DNA from: Eubacterium sp. UBA3279
GTDB lineage: Bacteria > Bacillota > Clostridia > Lachnospirales > Lachnospiraceae
NCBI GenBank assembly: GCA_002361775.1
Contig: DETV01000080.1
Location: forward strand, 1-63,893
Direction: 5' to 3'
DNA length: 63,893 nucleotides
The notes beneath the pieces were generated by a model. That model saw only the letters and a program-made list of their open reading frames with translations, made no database searches and had not been told where the DNA came from. The first letter of the stretch is position 1. The number at the start of each line of letters is the position of its first letter. The position numbers and the translations under genes are program-made. Below are positions 7,488 through 15,431 of this stretch, piece by piece.

Positions 7488-8399
7488 ATGGTTACAGAGC
7501 AAATGAAAAAAGATATAGCATACTATCATCTTCCGGGGCTGTTTGAATTTTATGAATTATACCGTGTGTTTTTGCCATTATTTCGTGAACACAGAGAGTA
7601 TTTTTACCCCTGGTGTGAGATTAGTTCCATCTATGGGGCGCCGGAGGGGTGCATCTGGAACGGAGGCCGTGTAGGAGGAGGAGATTTTTCACCCCGGGAA
7701 GTTTTCGATTTCATGAAGGAATATGGAATCTCAGCCCGTCTTACATTCAGCAATTCACTGCTCAGACAGGAGCATTTGTGGGATAAGAAATGTAACGCTT
7801 TATGTTTTTTATTGGAAGAAAGCGGAGAAAATGGGGTCATCGTTCATTCCCAGCTGTTATTGGAACATCTGAAGCTCCATTATCCGGGACTTTATTTTGT
7901 TTCATCTACCACGAAGGTGCTGACAGATTTTTCAGAATGTCTGGATGAGATAAAAAGGGAAGATTTTCTTTATGTAGTGCCGGATTTCCGGTTGAACAAG
8001 GAGTTTGAGAAATGGAAAAAACTGTGTTCGGAACAGAAAAACAAGGTGGAATTTCTGTGTAATGAATGTTGTTGGTTTGGATGCAGAGACAGGAAAATTT
8101 GTTATGAGACAGTAAGCCGGAGAAATCTTGGGGAGGATTGTCCGGAGCATCGTTGTGCTGCCCCGGATGCAAATGAGGGATATCGTTTTTCAAAAGCAAT
8201 GGGAAATCCAGGATTTATAGGTGTGGATGATATTAAAGATATCTATTTGCCAATGGGATTTTCCAATTTTAAGATTGAAGGACGAGGACTGGGAAGCGCA
8301 TTGATTCTGGAATTTCTGCTGTATTATATGACAAAACCGGAATATCAGATTCATGTCAGAGAAAAAATATATCTGGATAATATGCTGGATCTGTTCTGA
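7488..8399 (+). CDS. Cysteine-rich protein of unknown function, possibly U32-peptidase-like
   Basis: 303 residues beginning one base after the Nudix-GNAT stop, thus very likely coupled. It is rich in cysteine (about 13), with a cluster CNECCWFGCRDRKIC at 191-205 that looks like a metal or Fe-S site. The arrangement of GGRVGGGDFSPREVF, ARLTFSNSLL and the later NExC...CxxR motif faintly recalls TIM-barrel proteins of the peptidase U32 (collagenase-like) group, but key U32 features are not clear and I would leave it unnamed. The gene looks intact and ends just before a GNAT remnant. Confidence 0.75.
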   Translation: MVTEQMKKDIAYYHLPGLFEFYELYRVFLPLFREHREYFYPWCEISSIYGAPEGCIWNGGRVGGGDFSPREVFDFMKEYGISARLTFSNSLLRQEHLWDKKCNALCFLLEESGENGVIVHSQLLLEHLKLHYPGLYFVSSTTKVLTDFSECLDEIKREDFLYVVPDFRLNKEFEKWKKLCSEQKNKVEFLCNECCWFGCRDRKICYETVSRRNLGEDCPEHRCAAPDANEGYRFSKAMGNPGFIGVDDIKDIYLPMGFSNFKIEGRGLGSALILEFLLYYMTKPEYQIHVREKIYLDNMLDLF

Positions 8400-8411
8400 A
8401 TATTGGATAAG

Positions 8412-8616
8412 GAGCAGAGGCAGGGAATTATTTGTGGCGGCAAAGGAATTGGCCAGATATTCTTTTATGCAGGTAAAAACAGTACAAATGGGCAGATATG
8501 ATATATATGATGATACAAATAGATTTTATAGAAGCCTGGGATTCAAAGAATTTGAGATTTTTCCCACATTGTGGGATGAACATAATCCCTGCCAGATCTA
8601 TGTGATGAGTTTATAG
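8412..8616 (+). pseudogene. C-terminal remnant of a GNAT acetyltransferase
   Basis: The frame reads GRELFVAAKELARYSFMQVK, QMGRYDIYDDTNRFYRSLGF and WDEHNPCQIYVMSL to a stop at 8616. This is the last 65 or so residues of a GNAT protein; the N-terminus and the acetyl-CoA binding loop are missing, and no ribosome site precedes it. The junction with the cysteine-rich gene lies at about 8400, so a deletion has probably joined the two. Confidence 0.75.
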
Positions 8617-8632
8617 AAGGAGAGGAAACAAT

Positions 8633-9268
8633 ATGCTGAATAATAAAGGATTTGATTTATGGGCAGATAATTATGATAAAAGTGTAGATATTTCTGATGA
8701 AGAAGGGACATATCCTTTTGCCGGGTATAAAATTATATTGAATGAAATATATAATCGAGTGTTGGGTTCATCAGGAAAAAAAGTGTTAGATATTGGCTTT
8801 GGTACGGGAACGCTGACTTCAAAATTATATGAACAAGGATGTGATGTGTTTGGACAGGATTTTTCTGAAAAGATGATAATCATGGCAAAAAAGAAAATGC
8901 CAAATGCCCATTTGTTTCAGGGAGATATGACAGAAGGTTTAGTGATTCCGTTATTGCAGGAAAAATATGATTCTATTATTGCAACCTATTCTTTACATCA
9001 TCTTACAAATGAACAGAAGATAAAATTTATCCGCTTGCTGTCAGGATTGCTTAAAGACGGGGGAAGTATTTATATTGGAGATGTGGCTTTTTCCACATGG
9101 GAGGAATTGGAGAAATGTAAACGTGATGCAGGGGATAACTGGGATGATGATGAGATATACTTTGTATACGAAGAATTGAACAAATATTTTCCGGATATGG
9201 TGTTTGAACAAATGTCGTGTTGTGCAGGAGTTTTGACTTTAAGAGACAGCCTGGAAATGAAAAAATAA
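8633..9268 (+). CDS. Class I SAM-dependent methyltransferase
   Basis: 211 residues, preceded by GAAGGAGAGG. Motif I VLDIGFGTGTLTSKLYEQG at about 50-68, motif II acidic residue in FGQDFSEKM, and the later IIATYSLHHLTNEQK and LLKDGGSIYIGDV motifs are those of YrrT-like Rossmann methyltransferases. Substrate unknown. It lies in the acetyltransferase/methyltransferase cluster and is complete, unlike the fragment that follows. Confidence 0.9.
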   Translation: MLNNKGFDLWADNYDKSVDISDEEGTYPFAGYKIILNEIYNRVLGSSGKKVLDIGFGTGTLTSKLYEQGCDVFGQDFSEKMIIMAKKKMPNAHLFQGDMTEGLVIPLLQEKYDSIIATYSLHHLTNEQKIKFIRLLSGLLKDGGSIYIGDVAFSTWEELEKCKRDAGDNWDDDEIYFVYEELNKYFPDMVFEQMSCCAGVLTLRDSLEMKK

Positions 9269-9302
9269 TTATAGGAAAAAGGCTGGGATAAGGTGGGTAT
9301 AG

Positions 9303-9554
9303 GTGAATAAAAGATTAGATACAATTCGAGCAAATGAGAGGGAGTCCCACATTGAAATATATAAGAAGAAAAAACTGTATAAGACGAAAAGCTGGTTAGG
9401 AAAACCAGTAAAGACAATAGAAGAATACGATATTAGCGATAATACGTATGATTTTATTATGGCGGTATCTGCTTTAGAACATATTGATACGCAGGAATCT
9501 TTTGTTAAGAAATTAAGAGAAATAGAAAAAGGAGTACGCAAAAACGGGATGTAG
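9303..9554 (+). pseudogene. Methyltransferase gene with internal deletion and truncated end
   Basis: 83 residues. It starts like a full methyltransferase (NKRLDTIRANERESHIEIY, then SWLGKPVKTI) but jumps directly to the post-core segment EEYDISDNTYDFIMAVSALE HIDTQ, so SAM-binding motif I and roughly 60-100 residues are absent. The end (VRKNGM, stop) is also premature for this fold. The in-frame internal deletion keeps the frame open, so a short protein may still be made but it cannot bind SAM in the usual way. Start is a GTG/ATG region at 9303 with a weak ribosome site. Confidence 0.65.
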
Positions 9555-9618
9555 TAACTTTTGTAGCACAAAAAATCATATGATATTGTATCTATAAGTC
9601 TATATGGGGAGAACTATT

Positions 9619-10038
9619 ATGTTAGAAATACGATATATGGAAATCAATGATAAAAATTTTTGGTACAGCCTGGATAAACATCTTCCTGAAAAAGAATTTT
9701 TTCATAAAGTTCGGGACAGGGAAGGTTATGTTTTGCTGGAGAACAGTATTCCCATAGGGATATTAAGATACAATCTTTTTTGGGACAATACGCCCTTTTG
9801 CACTTTACTTTTTATAGCCGATGAATACCAGAACAAAGGCTATGGAAAGTATCTTATGAAACATTGGGAAAGGGATATGAAAGTACAGGGATACGGAATG
9901 GTTCTGACCTCCACACAGGTGAACGAAGAAGCACAGCATTTTTACAGAAAATTAGGATATAAAGATTGTGGTGGACTTCTCATAGATATTCCAGGATATC
10001 AGCAGCCTATGGAAATGTTTTTATCAAAGAAATTATGA
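9619..10038 (+). CDS. GNAT-family N-acetyltransferase
   Basis: 139 residues. ATG 9619 lies 6 bases after GGGGAGA and is preferred to ATG 9604, which sits inside that ribosome site. The acetyl-CoA loop YQNKGYGKYLMKHWE and the C-terminal EEAQHFYRKLGYKDCGG are standard GNAT features. Near the N-terminus the protein is short, as in small stand-alone acetyltransferases. Substrate unknown. It closes the enzyme cluster. Confidence 0.87.
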   Translation: MLEIRYMEINDKNFWYSLDKHLPEKEFFHKVRDREGYVLLENSIPIGILRYNLFWDNTPFCTLLFIADEYQNKGYGKYLMKHWERDMKVQGYGMVLTSTQVNEEAQHFYRKLGYKDCGGLLIDIPGYQQPMEMFLSKKL

Positions 10039-10212
10039 TTAATGGAGCTTAATGTGAACGAAAAGGATAATTAGCTTTGTTTTTGGTGATTTTTGGGTAT
10101 ATATTAAGTTTATTTCTCTATATGCCCATTCGGATCCGATTAAAATGGCCTATGTCATATATAGGAGTTTTTGAAATTTTCATTTTGTACATGAAGGTAC
10201 ATAACGGGGAAA

Positions 10213-10229
10213 TTTAACCGAAGGTTAAA
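10213..10229. promoter_or_regulatory. Palindrome upstream of the Xre-TPR regulator (candidate operator)
   Basis: TTTAACC and GGTTAAA flank GAA. It is 103 bases before the start of the Xre gene in a 293-base gap otherwise showing only a weak TACAAT (10283-10288). Binding by the adjacent regulator is a guess. Confidence 0.4.
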
Positions 10230-10331
10230 CAATCTTCGCAAAAGTTAATAGACGGTAAATAGAAATTACAGAGCAGACACGCTACAATGAAAATGTGAAA
10301 AAACAAACCATAAAGGAGATTTGGCTGTATT

Positions 10332-11387
10332 ATGAAGATGAATGAAATCATACGCGAACGACGTCTGAAAAAGGGACTTACGCAAGAACAGATGGCAAAT
10401 TATCTCGGTGTGTCTGCCCCGGCTGTAAATAAATGGGAAAAAGGAGTTTCATATCCGGATATAGTTTTGCTGCCTCCGCTGGCACGACTCCTGGATACTG
10501 ATTTGAATACGTTATTGTCTTTTCGGGAAGATTTATCAGAAAAAGAAGTAGGATTATTCATAAATAAAGTGTCAGAAACCATAGATGAAGAAGGTTTTGA
10601 AGCGGGATTTCAGCTTGCTCTGGAAAAAATAGAAGAATATCCCAATTGTGATCTGCTGGTGGGAAATATGGCAATGCTGTTAGAAGGGGCGATATTATTT
10701 TCCGGTCAGAAAAAGAAACTGAAGGAAAAATATCAGACAGAGATTGAAAATTTACATTGGCGTACAGCGCAGAGTTCGGATACGGTAGTCAGAGAGCAGG
10801 CGCAAGTAGTTCTTATATCTAAATTGATGGAGAAAAAAGAGTATACAAAGGCGCAGGAAATATTGGATAGGATTCCTAAAAAAAATCCTGTGGACAAAGA
10901 ACAGCTTCAGGCCAATATTTACATTGAGCAGGGAGAATTACATAAAGCTGAAAAATTGACAGAAGAAAAACTTTTATCGGCAACTATGGAAATTCATGGA
11001 ATTTTGCTGACTTTAATGGAAATCGCTATTAAAGAGAAAAGACTGGATGACGCAGAATATATTGCAGACGTTCATAAGAAAGCGGCTCAGTTATTTGATC
11101 TCTGGGAATACGATACCTACGTTGCTCATTTTCAGTATTATCTGGCAACAAAAAAACGGGTTGAATTTCTGAAAATATTATTGCCCATGTTAAAATCACT
11201 CACCAGTAAATGGGAGATCAACAAATCTCCTTTATACCGTTGTATCAAAACGAAAGAAGCAGATAATTTTGGAGCTAAATTACAGAAAATGATTATCCGG
11301 TCTATTGATGAAGATGAAGATACAGAATTTTTAAAAGACGATCCGGAGCTGAAAAAAATAATCAACGAAATAGATAACAATCATTAA
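10332..11387 (+). CDS. Xre-family regulator with TPR-like C-terminal domain
   Basis: 351 residues. Residues 3-60 are a helix-turn-helix (LTQEQMANYLGVSAPAVNKW) ending in the TDLNTLLSF linker seen in this group. The rest is soluble and helical with repeated patterns such as YTKAQEILDRIPKKNP and LHKAEKLTEEKL, suggesting TPR-like repeats as in Rgg/PlcR-type peptide-sensing regulators. ATG 10332 and ATG 10338 are both possible; AAGGAG at 10313-10318 fits the former better. Neighbouring genes are a GNAT upstream and ybaK downstream. Its ligand and target are unknown. Confidence 0.87.
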   Translation: MKMNEIIRERRLKKGLTQEQMANYLGVSAPAVNKWEKGVSYPDIVLLPPLARLLDTDLNTLLSFREDLSEKEVGLFINKVSETIDEEGFEAGFQLALEKIEEYPNCDLLVGNMAMLLEGAILFSGQKKKLKEKYQTEIENLHWRTAQSSDTVVREQAQVVLISKLMEKKEYTKAQEILDRIPKKNPVDKEQLQANIYIEQGELHKAEKLTEEKLLSATMEIHGILLTLMEIAIKEKRLDDAEYIADVHKKAAQLFDLWEYDTYVAHFQYYLATKKRVEFLKILLPMLKSLTSKWEINKSPLYRCIKTKEADNFGAKLQKMIIRSIDEDEDTEFLKDDPELKKIINEIDNNH

Positions 11388-11408
11388 AAGAAAAAGAGGT
11401 AAATAAAA

Positions 11409-11882
11409 ATGTCATTGGAAAGAGCAAAACAGTATTTGGAAAAGAAAGGGTTTCTTGAAAATGTGATTGAACTGGAAGAGTCTACAGCAACAGTTTCCCA
11501 GGCTGCGGAAGCGTTAGGGGTGGAACCGGGAATGATCGCAAAAACCATGTCATTTTTGCAGGGAGAGCAGCCTGTGCTGATCTTAACAGAAGGTACGGCT
11601 AAGATTGATAACAGGAAATACAAAGATACTTTTCATGTGAAGGCTAAGATGATTCCTTTTGAAGAGGTGGAAGAGTTTGTGGGTCATGCGCCGGGAGGAG
11701 TGTGTCCTTTTGGGATTAAAGAAGGTATAGCAGTGTATCTGGATGAAAGTCTGAAGCAGTTTGAAACCGTATATCCGGCAGCAGGGAATAGTAACAGCGC
11801 AGTCAGGCTTACCATTGCTCAGTTAGAGCAGGCAGTGGAATCCAAAGGTTGGGTGGATGTTTGTAAAGAGATGACAGTTTAA
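11409..11882 (+). CDS. YbaK/EbsC-family aminoacyl-tRNA deacylase
   Basis: 157 residues, the usual size for a stand-alone YbaK/ProX editing protein, which hydrolyses mischarged tRNA (for example Cys- or Ala-tRNAPro). Family marks are AKTMSFLQGEQPVLI, the DNRKYKD segment and the glycine-rich GHAPGGVCPFGI loop (about residues 94-105). It begins 21 bases after the Xre gene with AAAAAGAGGT upstream and probably belongs to that transcript. Exact tRNA specificity cannot be read from sequence. Confidence 0.9.
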   Translation: MSLERAKQYLEKKGFLENVIELEESTATVSQAAEALGVEPGMIAKTMSFLQGEQPVLILTEGTAKIDNRKYKDTFHVKAKMIPFEEVEEFVGHAPGGVCPFGIKEGIAVYLDESLKQFETVYPAAGNSNSAVRLTIAQLEQAVESKGWVDVCKEMTV

Positions 11883-12008
11883 GAAAAATTTTCTGTTATT
11901 TTCATAAGGTGATTTTACAGTGATTTTCTGTTATTTTTGTGCTTCATACAGGAAAAAGATGAGAAAAAATCTCGAAACACGAAAAAATCGTCACAATGCG
12001 TAATTCTG

Positions 12009-12015
12009 TGTCGAA
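12009..12015 (+). promoter_or_regulatory. 0A box upstream of spo0A
   Basis: TGTCGAA is a perfect match to the Spo0A binding site, 29 bases upstream of the -35 at 12045. It suggests direct autoregulation of spo0A, as known in Bacillus. A 7-base match can arise by chance. Confidence 0.5.
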
Positions 12016-12044
12016 CGAAAATAGGTAAAAACTGGAAAGACGGG

Positions 12045-12073
12045 TTGATTTGCAGTACGGTTAAATTTATAAT
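12045..12073 (+). promoter_or_regulatory. spo0A promoter
   Basis: TTGATT, 17 bases, TATAAT. The transcript would start near 12080 and have a leader of about 115 bases that is rich in inverted repeats. Confidence 0.65.
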
Positions 12074-12083
12074 ACAGATAGCA

Positions 12084-12153
12084 TTTGGAAAACAGTTGGA
12101 AGATGCCAAAGGAGGGGCATCTTTCAGACTGTATAGGGCCCGCAGTTTCCAAA
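12084..12153 (+). ncRNA. Structured 5' leader of spo0A (candidate cis-regulatory RNA)
   Basis: TTTGGAAA (12084-12091) pairs with TTTCCAAA (12146-12153), enclosing a hairpin AGATGCC / GGCATCT (12101-12107 and 12116-12122) whose 8-base loop is AAAGGAGG, a perfect ribosome-site sequence not followed by a start codon. The intervening bases include a GGGCCC. The real spo0A ribosome site (GGAGGAG, 12182-12188) lies outside. No known riboswitch class is recognised; function is inferred only from position and pairing. Confidence 0.4.
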
Positions 12154-12193
12154 GGTGTGACAAGTTGACAAGAATTCGATTGGAGGAGTGAAA

Positions 12194-12991
12194 ATGGGAA
12201 AATTAAACATTGCCATTGCAGATGATAATGAGCGGATGGTAAATTTGCTGGAAACTTTAATTAACGATGACAATGACCTGGAACTGGTAGGGCAGGCAGA
12301 TAACGGAAAAGATATTTATGATATTATTAAAGATAAAGAACCGGATGTGGTACTTTTGGATATTATTATGCCAAAAGTAGACGGACTTACAGTGATGGAA
12401 AAGGTGAACCAGGACAGTTCTATGAAAAAACATCCTGCATTTATTGTGATTTCTGCGGTAGGACAGGAAAGAATTACGGAAAATGCATTTAATCTGGGAG
12501 CTTGCTACTATATTATGAAACCTTTCGATAACGATATGATTTTGAACAGGATCAAGCATTTTAAAAATTATGGGATGGGGAAAAACAGGGAACAGAGAAA
12601 AATAGGAACCGGTGAAAACGTCAGAGAAATGGCGGGACGGAACCTGGAAATGGATGTGACGGATATTATCCATGAAATTGGAGTTCCGGCACACATTAAA
12701 GGATATCAGTATCTGAGAGATGCGATTATCATGTCAGTGGAAGATATGGAAATGCTGAATTCTATTACGAAGATTCTTTATCCTACGATTGCAAAGAAAC
12801 ATCAGACCACACCCAGCCGGGTGGAGAGAGCGATTCGTCATGCCATAGAAGTGGCGTGGAGCAGAGGAAAAATGGATACTATTGATGAGTTATTTGGTTA
12901 TACAGTGAGTACAGGAAAAGGAAAACCTACAAATTCGGAATTTATTGCGTTGATAGCAGATAAAATCAGATTAGAGTATAAAAATGCATAA
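12194..12991 (+). CDS. spo0A: Sporulation master regulator Spo0A
   Basis: 265 residues; ATG 12194 follows GGAGGAG and is better than the in-frame GTG at 12188. The N-terminal receiver has the acidic pair DD at 10-11, the phosphoacceptor Asp56 in VVLLDIIMP and the conserved lysine in YYIMKPFD. The C-terminal DNA-binding domain contains TPSRVERAIRHAIEVAWSRG, the highly conserved Spo0A recognition helix region. Phosphorylated Spo0A turns on entry into sporulation, so this organism is a spore former or a recent descendant of one. The usual neighbour spoIVB is absent upstream. A 0A box and a structured leader suggest self-control. Confidence 0.97.
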   Translation: MGKLNIAIADDNERMVNLLETLINDDNDLELVGQADNGKDIYDIIKDKEPDVVLLDIIMPKVDGLTVMEKVNQDSSMKKHPAFIVISAVGQERITENAFNLGACYYIMKPFDNDMILNRIKHFKNYGMGKNREQRKIGTGENVREMAGRNLEMDVTDIIHEIGVPAHIKGYQYLRDAIIMSVEDMEMLNSITKILYPTIAKKHQTTPSRVERAIRHAIEVAWSRGKMDTIDELFGYTVSTGKGKPTNSEFIALIADKIRLEYKNA

Positions 12992-13031
12992 AGAAATCCA
13001 TATAACCCTTTCCTTTTTGGGCAAAATGCGG

Positions 13032-13037
13032 TATAAT
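13032..13037 (+). promoter_or_regulatory. Probable -10 element of glgA
   Basis: TATAAT 46 bases before the glgA start; no good -35 at the proper distance (TTTCCT at 13009 is the best), so the promoter may need an activator. Confidence 0.4.
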
Positions 13038-13082
13038 GAAAGACAGGAATTTTATCAGCAATGATTAGGGAGGTATATACGG

Positions 13083-14528
13083 ATGAAAAAGGTATTATAC
13101 GTTGCTTCAGAAGCAGTACCGTTTATTAAAACGGGAGGATTGGCAGATGTTGTTGGATCACTGCCCAAGTGTTTTCCAAAGGAATACTTTGATGTGAGAA
13201 TCATCATCCCCAAGTACGCCTGCATAAAACAGCAGTTAAAAGATCAACTGCGTTATGTTACAAACTTTTACATGGACTTGAATTGGCGTCAGCAGTATGT
13301 AGGCATTTTTGAAACTGAATATGACGGAATTAAATTTTACTTTATAGATAATGAGGAACATTTTAGTGGAGACAAGCCATATTATGGTATGCCGGCAGAT
13401 TTGGAGAAATTTGCATTTTTCTCAAAAGCTGCATTGTCCATTCTTCCGGCTATTGATTTCAGACCAGACATCATTCATTGCCACGACTGGCAGACAGGCC
13501 TGATTCCTGTATATCTGAAAGAACGTTTCCAGGGAAGTGATTTCTATCGTGGAATTAAGTCAGTTATGACAATACATAACCTGAAATTCCAGGGTGTATG
13601 GGATATTAAGACAATAAAAAATATTACCGGACTGTCCGATTATTTCTTTACTCCGGACAAATTAGAGCTAAATAAAGACGCCAACTATCTGAAAGGCGGT
13701 CTTGTTTATGCAGATGCTATTACCACAGTGAGTAATACCTATGCGGAAGAGATTAAAACACCGTTTTATGGAGAAGGACTGGATGGTCTGATGTGGGCAA
13801 GAAGTAACAGTCTCCGTGGAATTGTAAATGGAATTGACTATGATGAGTACAATCCGGCAACAGATACTATGATTGCCAAAAACTATGATGCAAAGACATT
13901 CCGCAAGGAAAAAGTGAAAAATAAGATTGCGCTTCAGGAAGAACTGGGACTGGAAGTGAATCCAAAAGCGATGATGCTGGGCGTGGTATCCCGTTTGACA
14001 GATCAGAAAGGATTTGATCTGATTGCTTATATGATGGATGAACTTTGCCAGGATGCTATTCAATTGGTGGTTCTTGGAACAGGAGAAGAACAGTACGAAA
14101 ATATGTTCCGTCATTTTGCATGGAAATATGATAAAAAAGTATCTGCAAATATTTATTATTCCGAGGCTATGTCCCATAAGATTTATGCCGCATCCGATGC
14201 ATTTTTGATGCCGTCTCTGTTTGAGCCTTGTGGATTAAGTCAGTTGATGAGTCTTCGTTACGGAACAGTTCCGATTGTGCGGGAAACAGGTGGTTTAAAA
14301 GATACTGTTTGGCCATATAACGAGTTTGAGGGAACAGGTACCGGATTCAGTTTCACCAACTATAATGCCCATGAGATGCTTGGCACAATCCGCTATGCGG
14401 AAAAGATTTTCTATGATCGCAAGAGAGAATGGAATAAGATTGTTGACCGGGGAATGGCACAGGACTTTTCCTGGAGCAATTCTGCAAGACAGTATGAAGA
14501 AATGTATAACTGGCTGGCAGGATTCTAA
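13083..14528 (+). CDS. glgA: Glycogen (starch) synthase, ADP-glucose type
   Basis: 481 residues, the normal GlgA length. It adds glucose from ADP-glucose to the growing alpha-1,4 glucan. The N-terminal KTGGLADVVG motif (16-25) binds the nucleotide sugar; the C-terminal GT5 half shows SRLTDQKGFDLI and the catalytic loop FLMPSLFEPCGLSQL with the second glycine-rich signature YGTVPIVRETGGL. Ribosome site GGGAGG at 13068-13073. It stands alone here without glgB, glgC or glgD; spo0A lies upstream and a terminator downstream. Glycogen storage is common in spore-forming clostridia. Confidence 0.97.
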   Translation: MKKVLYVASEAVPFIKTGGLADVVGSLPKCFPKEYFDVRIIIPKYACIKQQLKDQLRYVTNFYMDLNWRQQYVGIFETEYDGIKFYFIDNEEHFSGDKPYYGMPADLEKFAFFSKAALSILPAIDFRPDIIHCHDWQTGLIPVYLKERFQGSDFYRGIKSVMTIHNLKFQGVWDIKTIKNITGLSDYFFTPDKLELNKDANYLKGGLVYADAITTVSNTYAEEIKTPFYGEGLDGLMWARSNSLRGIVNGIDYDEYNPATDTMIAKNYDAKTFRKEKVKNKIALQEELGLEVNPKAMMLGVVSRLTDQKGFDLIAYMMDELCQDAIQLVVLGTGEEQYENMFRHFAWKYDKKVSANIYYSEAMSHKIYAASDAFLMPSLFEPCGLSQLMSLRYGTVPIVRETGGLKDTVWPYNEFEGTGTGFSFTNYNAHEMLGTIRYAEKIFYDRKREWNKIVDRGMAQDFSWSNSARQYEEMYNWLAGF

Positions 14529-14581
14529 AATTTCATAACGGATAAAATAAGCATATTGCTTTGAATTTTTCAGACATACAC

Positions 14582-14618
14582 AATAAGAGGCTGTTCAAAA
14601 GACGGTCTCTTATTTTTT
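14582..14618 (+). terminator. glgA terminator
   Basis: AATAAGAGGCTGT and ACGGTCTCTTATT form 13 bp with two wobble pairs and a 7-base loop, followed by six T. Confidence 0.85.
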
Positions 14619-14721
14619 GGAAAAATCCGGGAAGAAGCATGGCATAGAATAAAACCTGATATGGCAGACATACTAACAAAGTAACTGAATGGAACAGAAG
14701 GGAAAAAGGAGGTCAAAAGAA

Positions 14722-14907
14722 ATGACAAATTTAACAGAACTTGATTTGCAGAATCTTCGTCATCTGATCCTGGGATGTGAAACAAATCACTGTAAAATGC
14801 AGGAATATTCCAAGACAGCACAAGATCCCAAAGTGCAGCAGTTTTTCCAGAAATCAGCACAGAGCGCAATGCAGACAAAACAACAGTTAATGCAGTTTTT
14901 GCAGTAG
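14722..14907 (+). CDS. Small helical protein, coat-associated candidate
   Basis: 61 residues; ATG 14722 follows AAAGGAGG. The sequence is helical and rich in Gln and Lys (LTELDLQNLRHLILG, then QQFFQKSAQSAMQTKQQLMQ) and matches in style the small partner proteins found next to CotF-like coat genes in clostridia, a ferritin-like helical pattern. It is separated from the next gene by 11 bases, so the two form an operon. Assignment to the spore coat rests on the neighbour and on general resemblance. Confidence 0.7.
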   Translation: MTNLTELDLQNLRHLILGCETNHCKMQEYSKTAQDPKVQQFFQKSAQSAMQTKQQLMQFLQ

Positions 14908-14918
14908 GAGGGATGGAC

Positions 14919-15170
14919 ATGGATGAAAAAGCAATGGTAAATGATACCCTGACAGGAATTAACGGTGAATTGGTACGTTATGGCGAAATGATTCCCCAGA
15001 CAGGGAATCCACAGTTGAAGCAGGCGTTAAAACAGTTGAGAAATCAGTGTGAAATGGCGCAGGAGGAAATCTACCAGATCGCCAGGGAAAAACAGTATTA
15101 CGTTCCGGCGGCGCCGGCGGCAGCGGAAGAAATCGCTCATGTTAAAAGTGTGGTAAGCCAGTCGTTTTAG
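14919..15170 (+). CDS. CotF-like spore coat protein
   Basis: 83 residues. ATG 14919 is preferred to ATG 14913, which touches the ribosome site TAGGAGGG (14905-14912). The pattern MVNDTLTGINGELVRYGEMI followed by a NPQLKQALKQLRNQCEMAQEEIYQIA helix pair is typical of short CotF-type coat proteins, and a YYVPAAPA tail is also common. It should be made late in sporulation in the mother cell. No sporulation sigma promoter was identified. Length is short compared with Bacillus CotF but normal for clostridia. Confidence 0.75.
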   Translation: MDEKAMVNDTLTGINGELVRYGEMIPQTGNPQLKQALKQLRNQCEMAQEEIYQIAREKQYYVPAAPAAAEEIAHVKSVVSQSF

Positions 15171-15190
15171 AAAATAGAATTTTCAGGAGC

Positions 15191-15247
15191 AAATCTCCCA
15201 CAGAATCCCCTGGATGTAACAACAGGGGGTTTGGGGAGATTTATTTT
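15191..15247 (+). terminator. Terminator after the coat-protein pair
   Basis: AAATCTCC pairs with GGAGATTT, with an inner CCCCTG/CAGGGG stem, followed by ATTTTT. Confidence 0.8.
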
Positions 15248-15354
15248 TGTAAAAGGCTTGACAGAGAAAAATTTTTCCTGTAAGGTCAAAGTATAAAAAT
15301 TTTCCGGCATTTCGCCATTTTTCCCACAGAAATAAAAAAGTAATTAATTAGCAG

Positions 15355-15383
15355 TTGACAAGTATTTAAAAGTGTAATACTAT
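15355..15383 (+). promoter_or_regulatory. recA promoter
   Basis: Perfect TTGACA (15355-15360), 17 bases, TACTAT (15378-15383). Transcription would begin at about 15390, next to the SOS box. Confidence 0.8.
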
Positions 15384-15393
15384 GGTAAAAGAA

Positions 15394-15409
15394 GCGAACA
15401 TAAGTTCGC
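15394..15409. promoter_or_regulatory. SOS box (LexA site) of recA
   Basis: GCGAAC-ATAA-GTTCGC, a perfect palindrome around a 4-base centre, close to the Gram-positive consensus CGAACnnnnGTTCG. It lies at the start of the transcript, where bound LexA would block RNA polymerase. Confidence 0.88.
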
Positions 15410-15431
15410 ACTGTGTAAAAGGAGAAGATTT

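Noticed and set aside
8353..8616. Full 87-codon frame as an intact gene
   Set aside because: Its first 20 codons overlap the previous gene in another frame and are not GNAT-like; only the C-terminal GNAT remnant is supported.
11937..12191. 84-codon frame upstream of spo0A
   Set aside because: It spans the promoter, the 0A box and the structured leader, and its composition is not protein-like.
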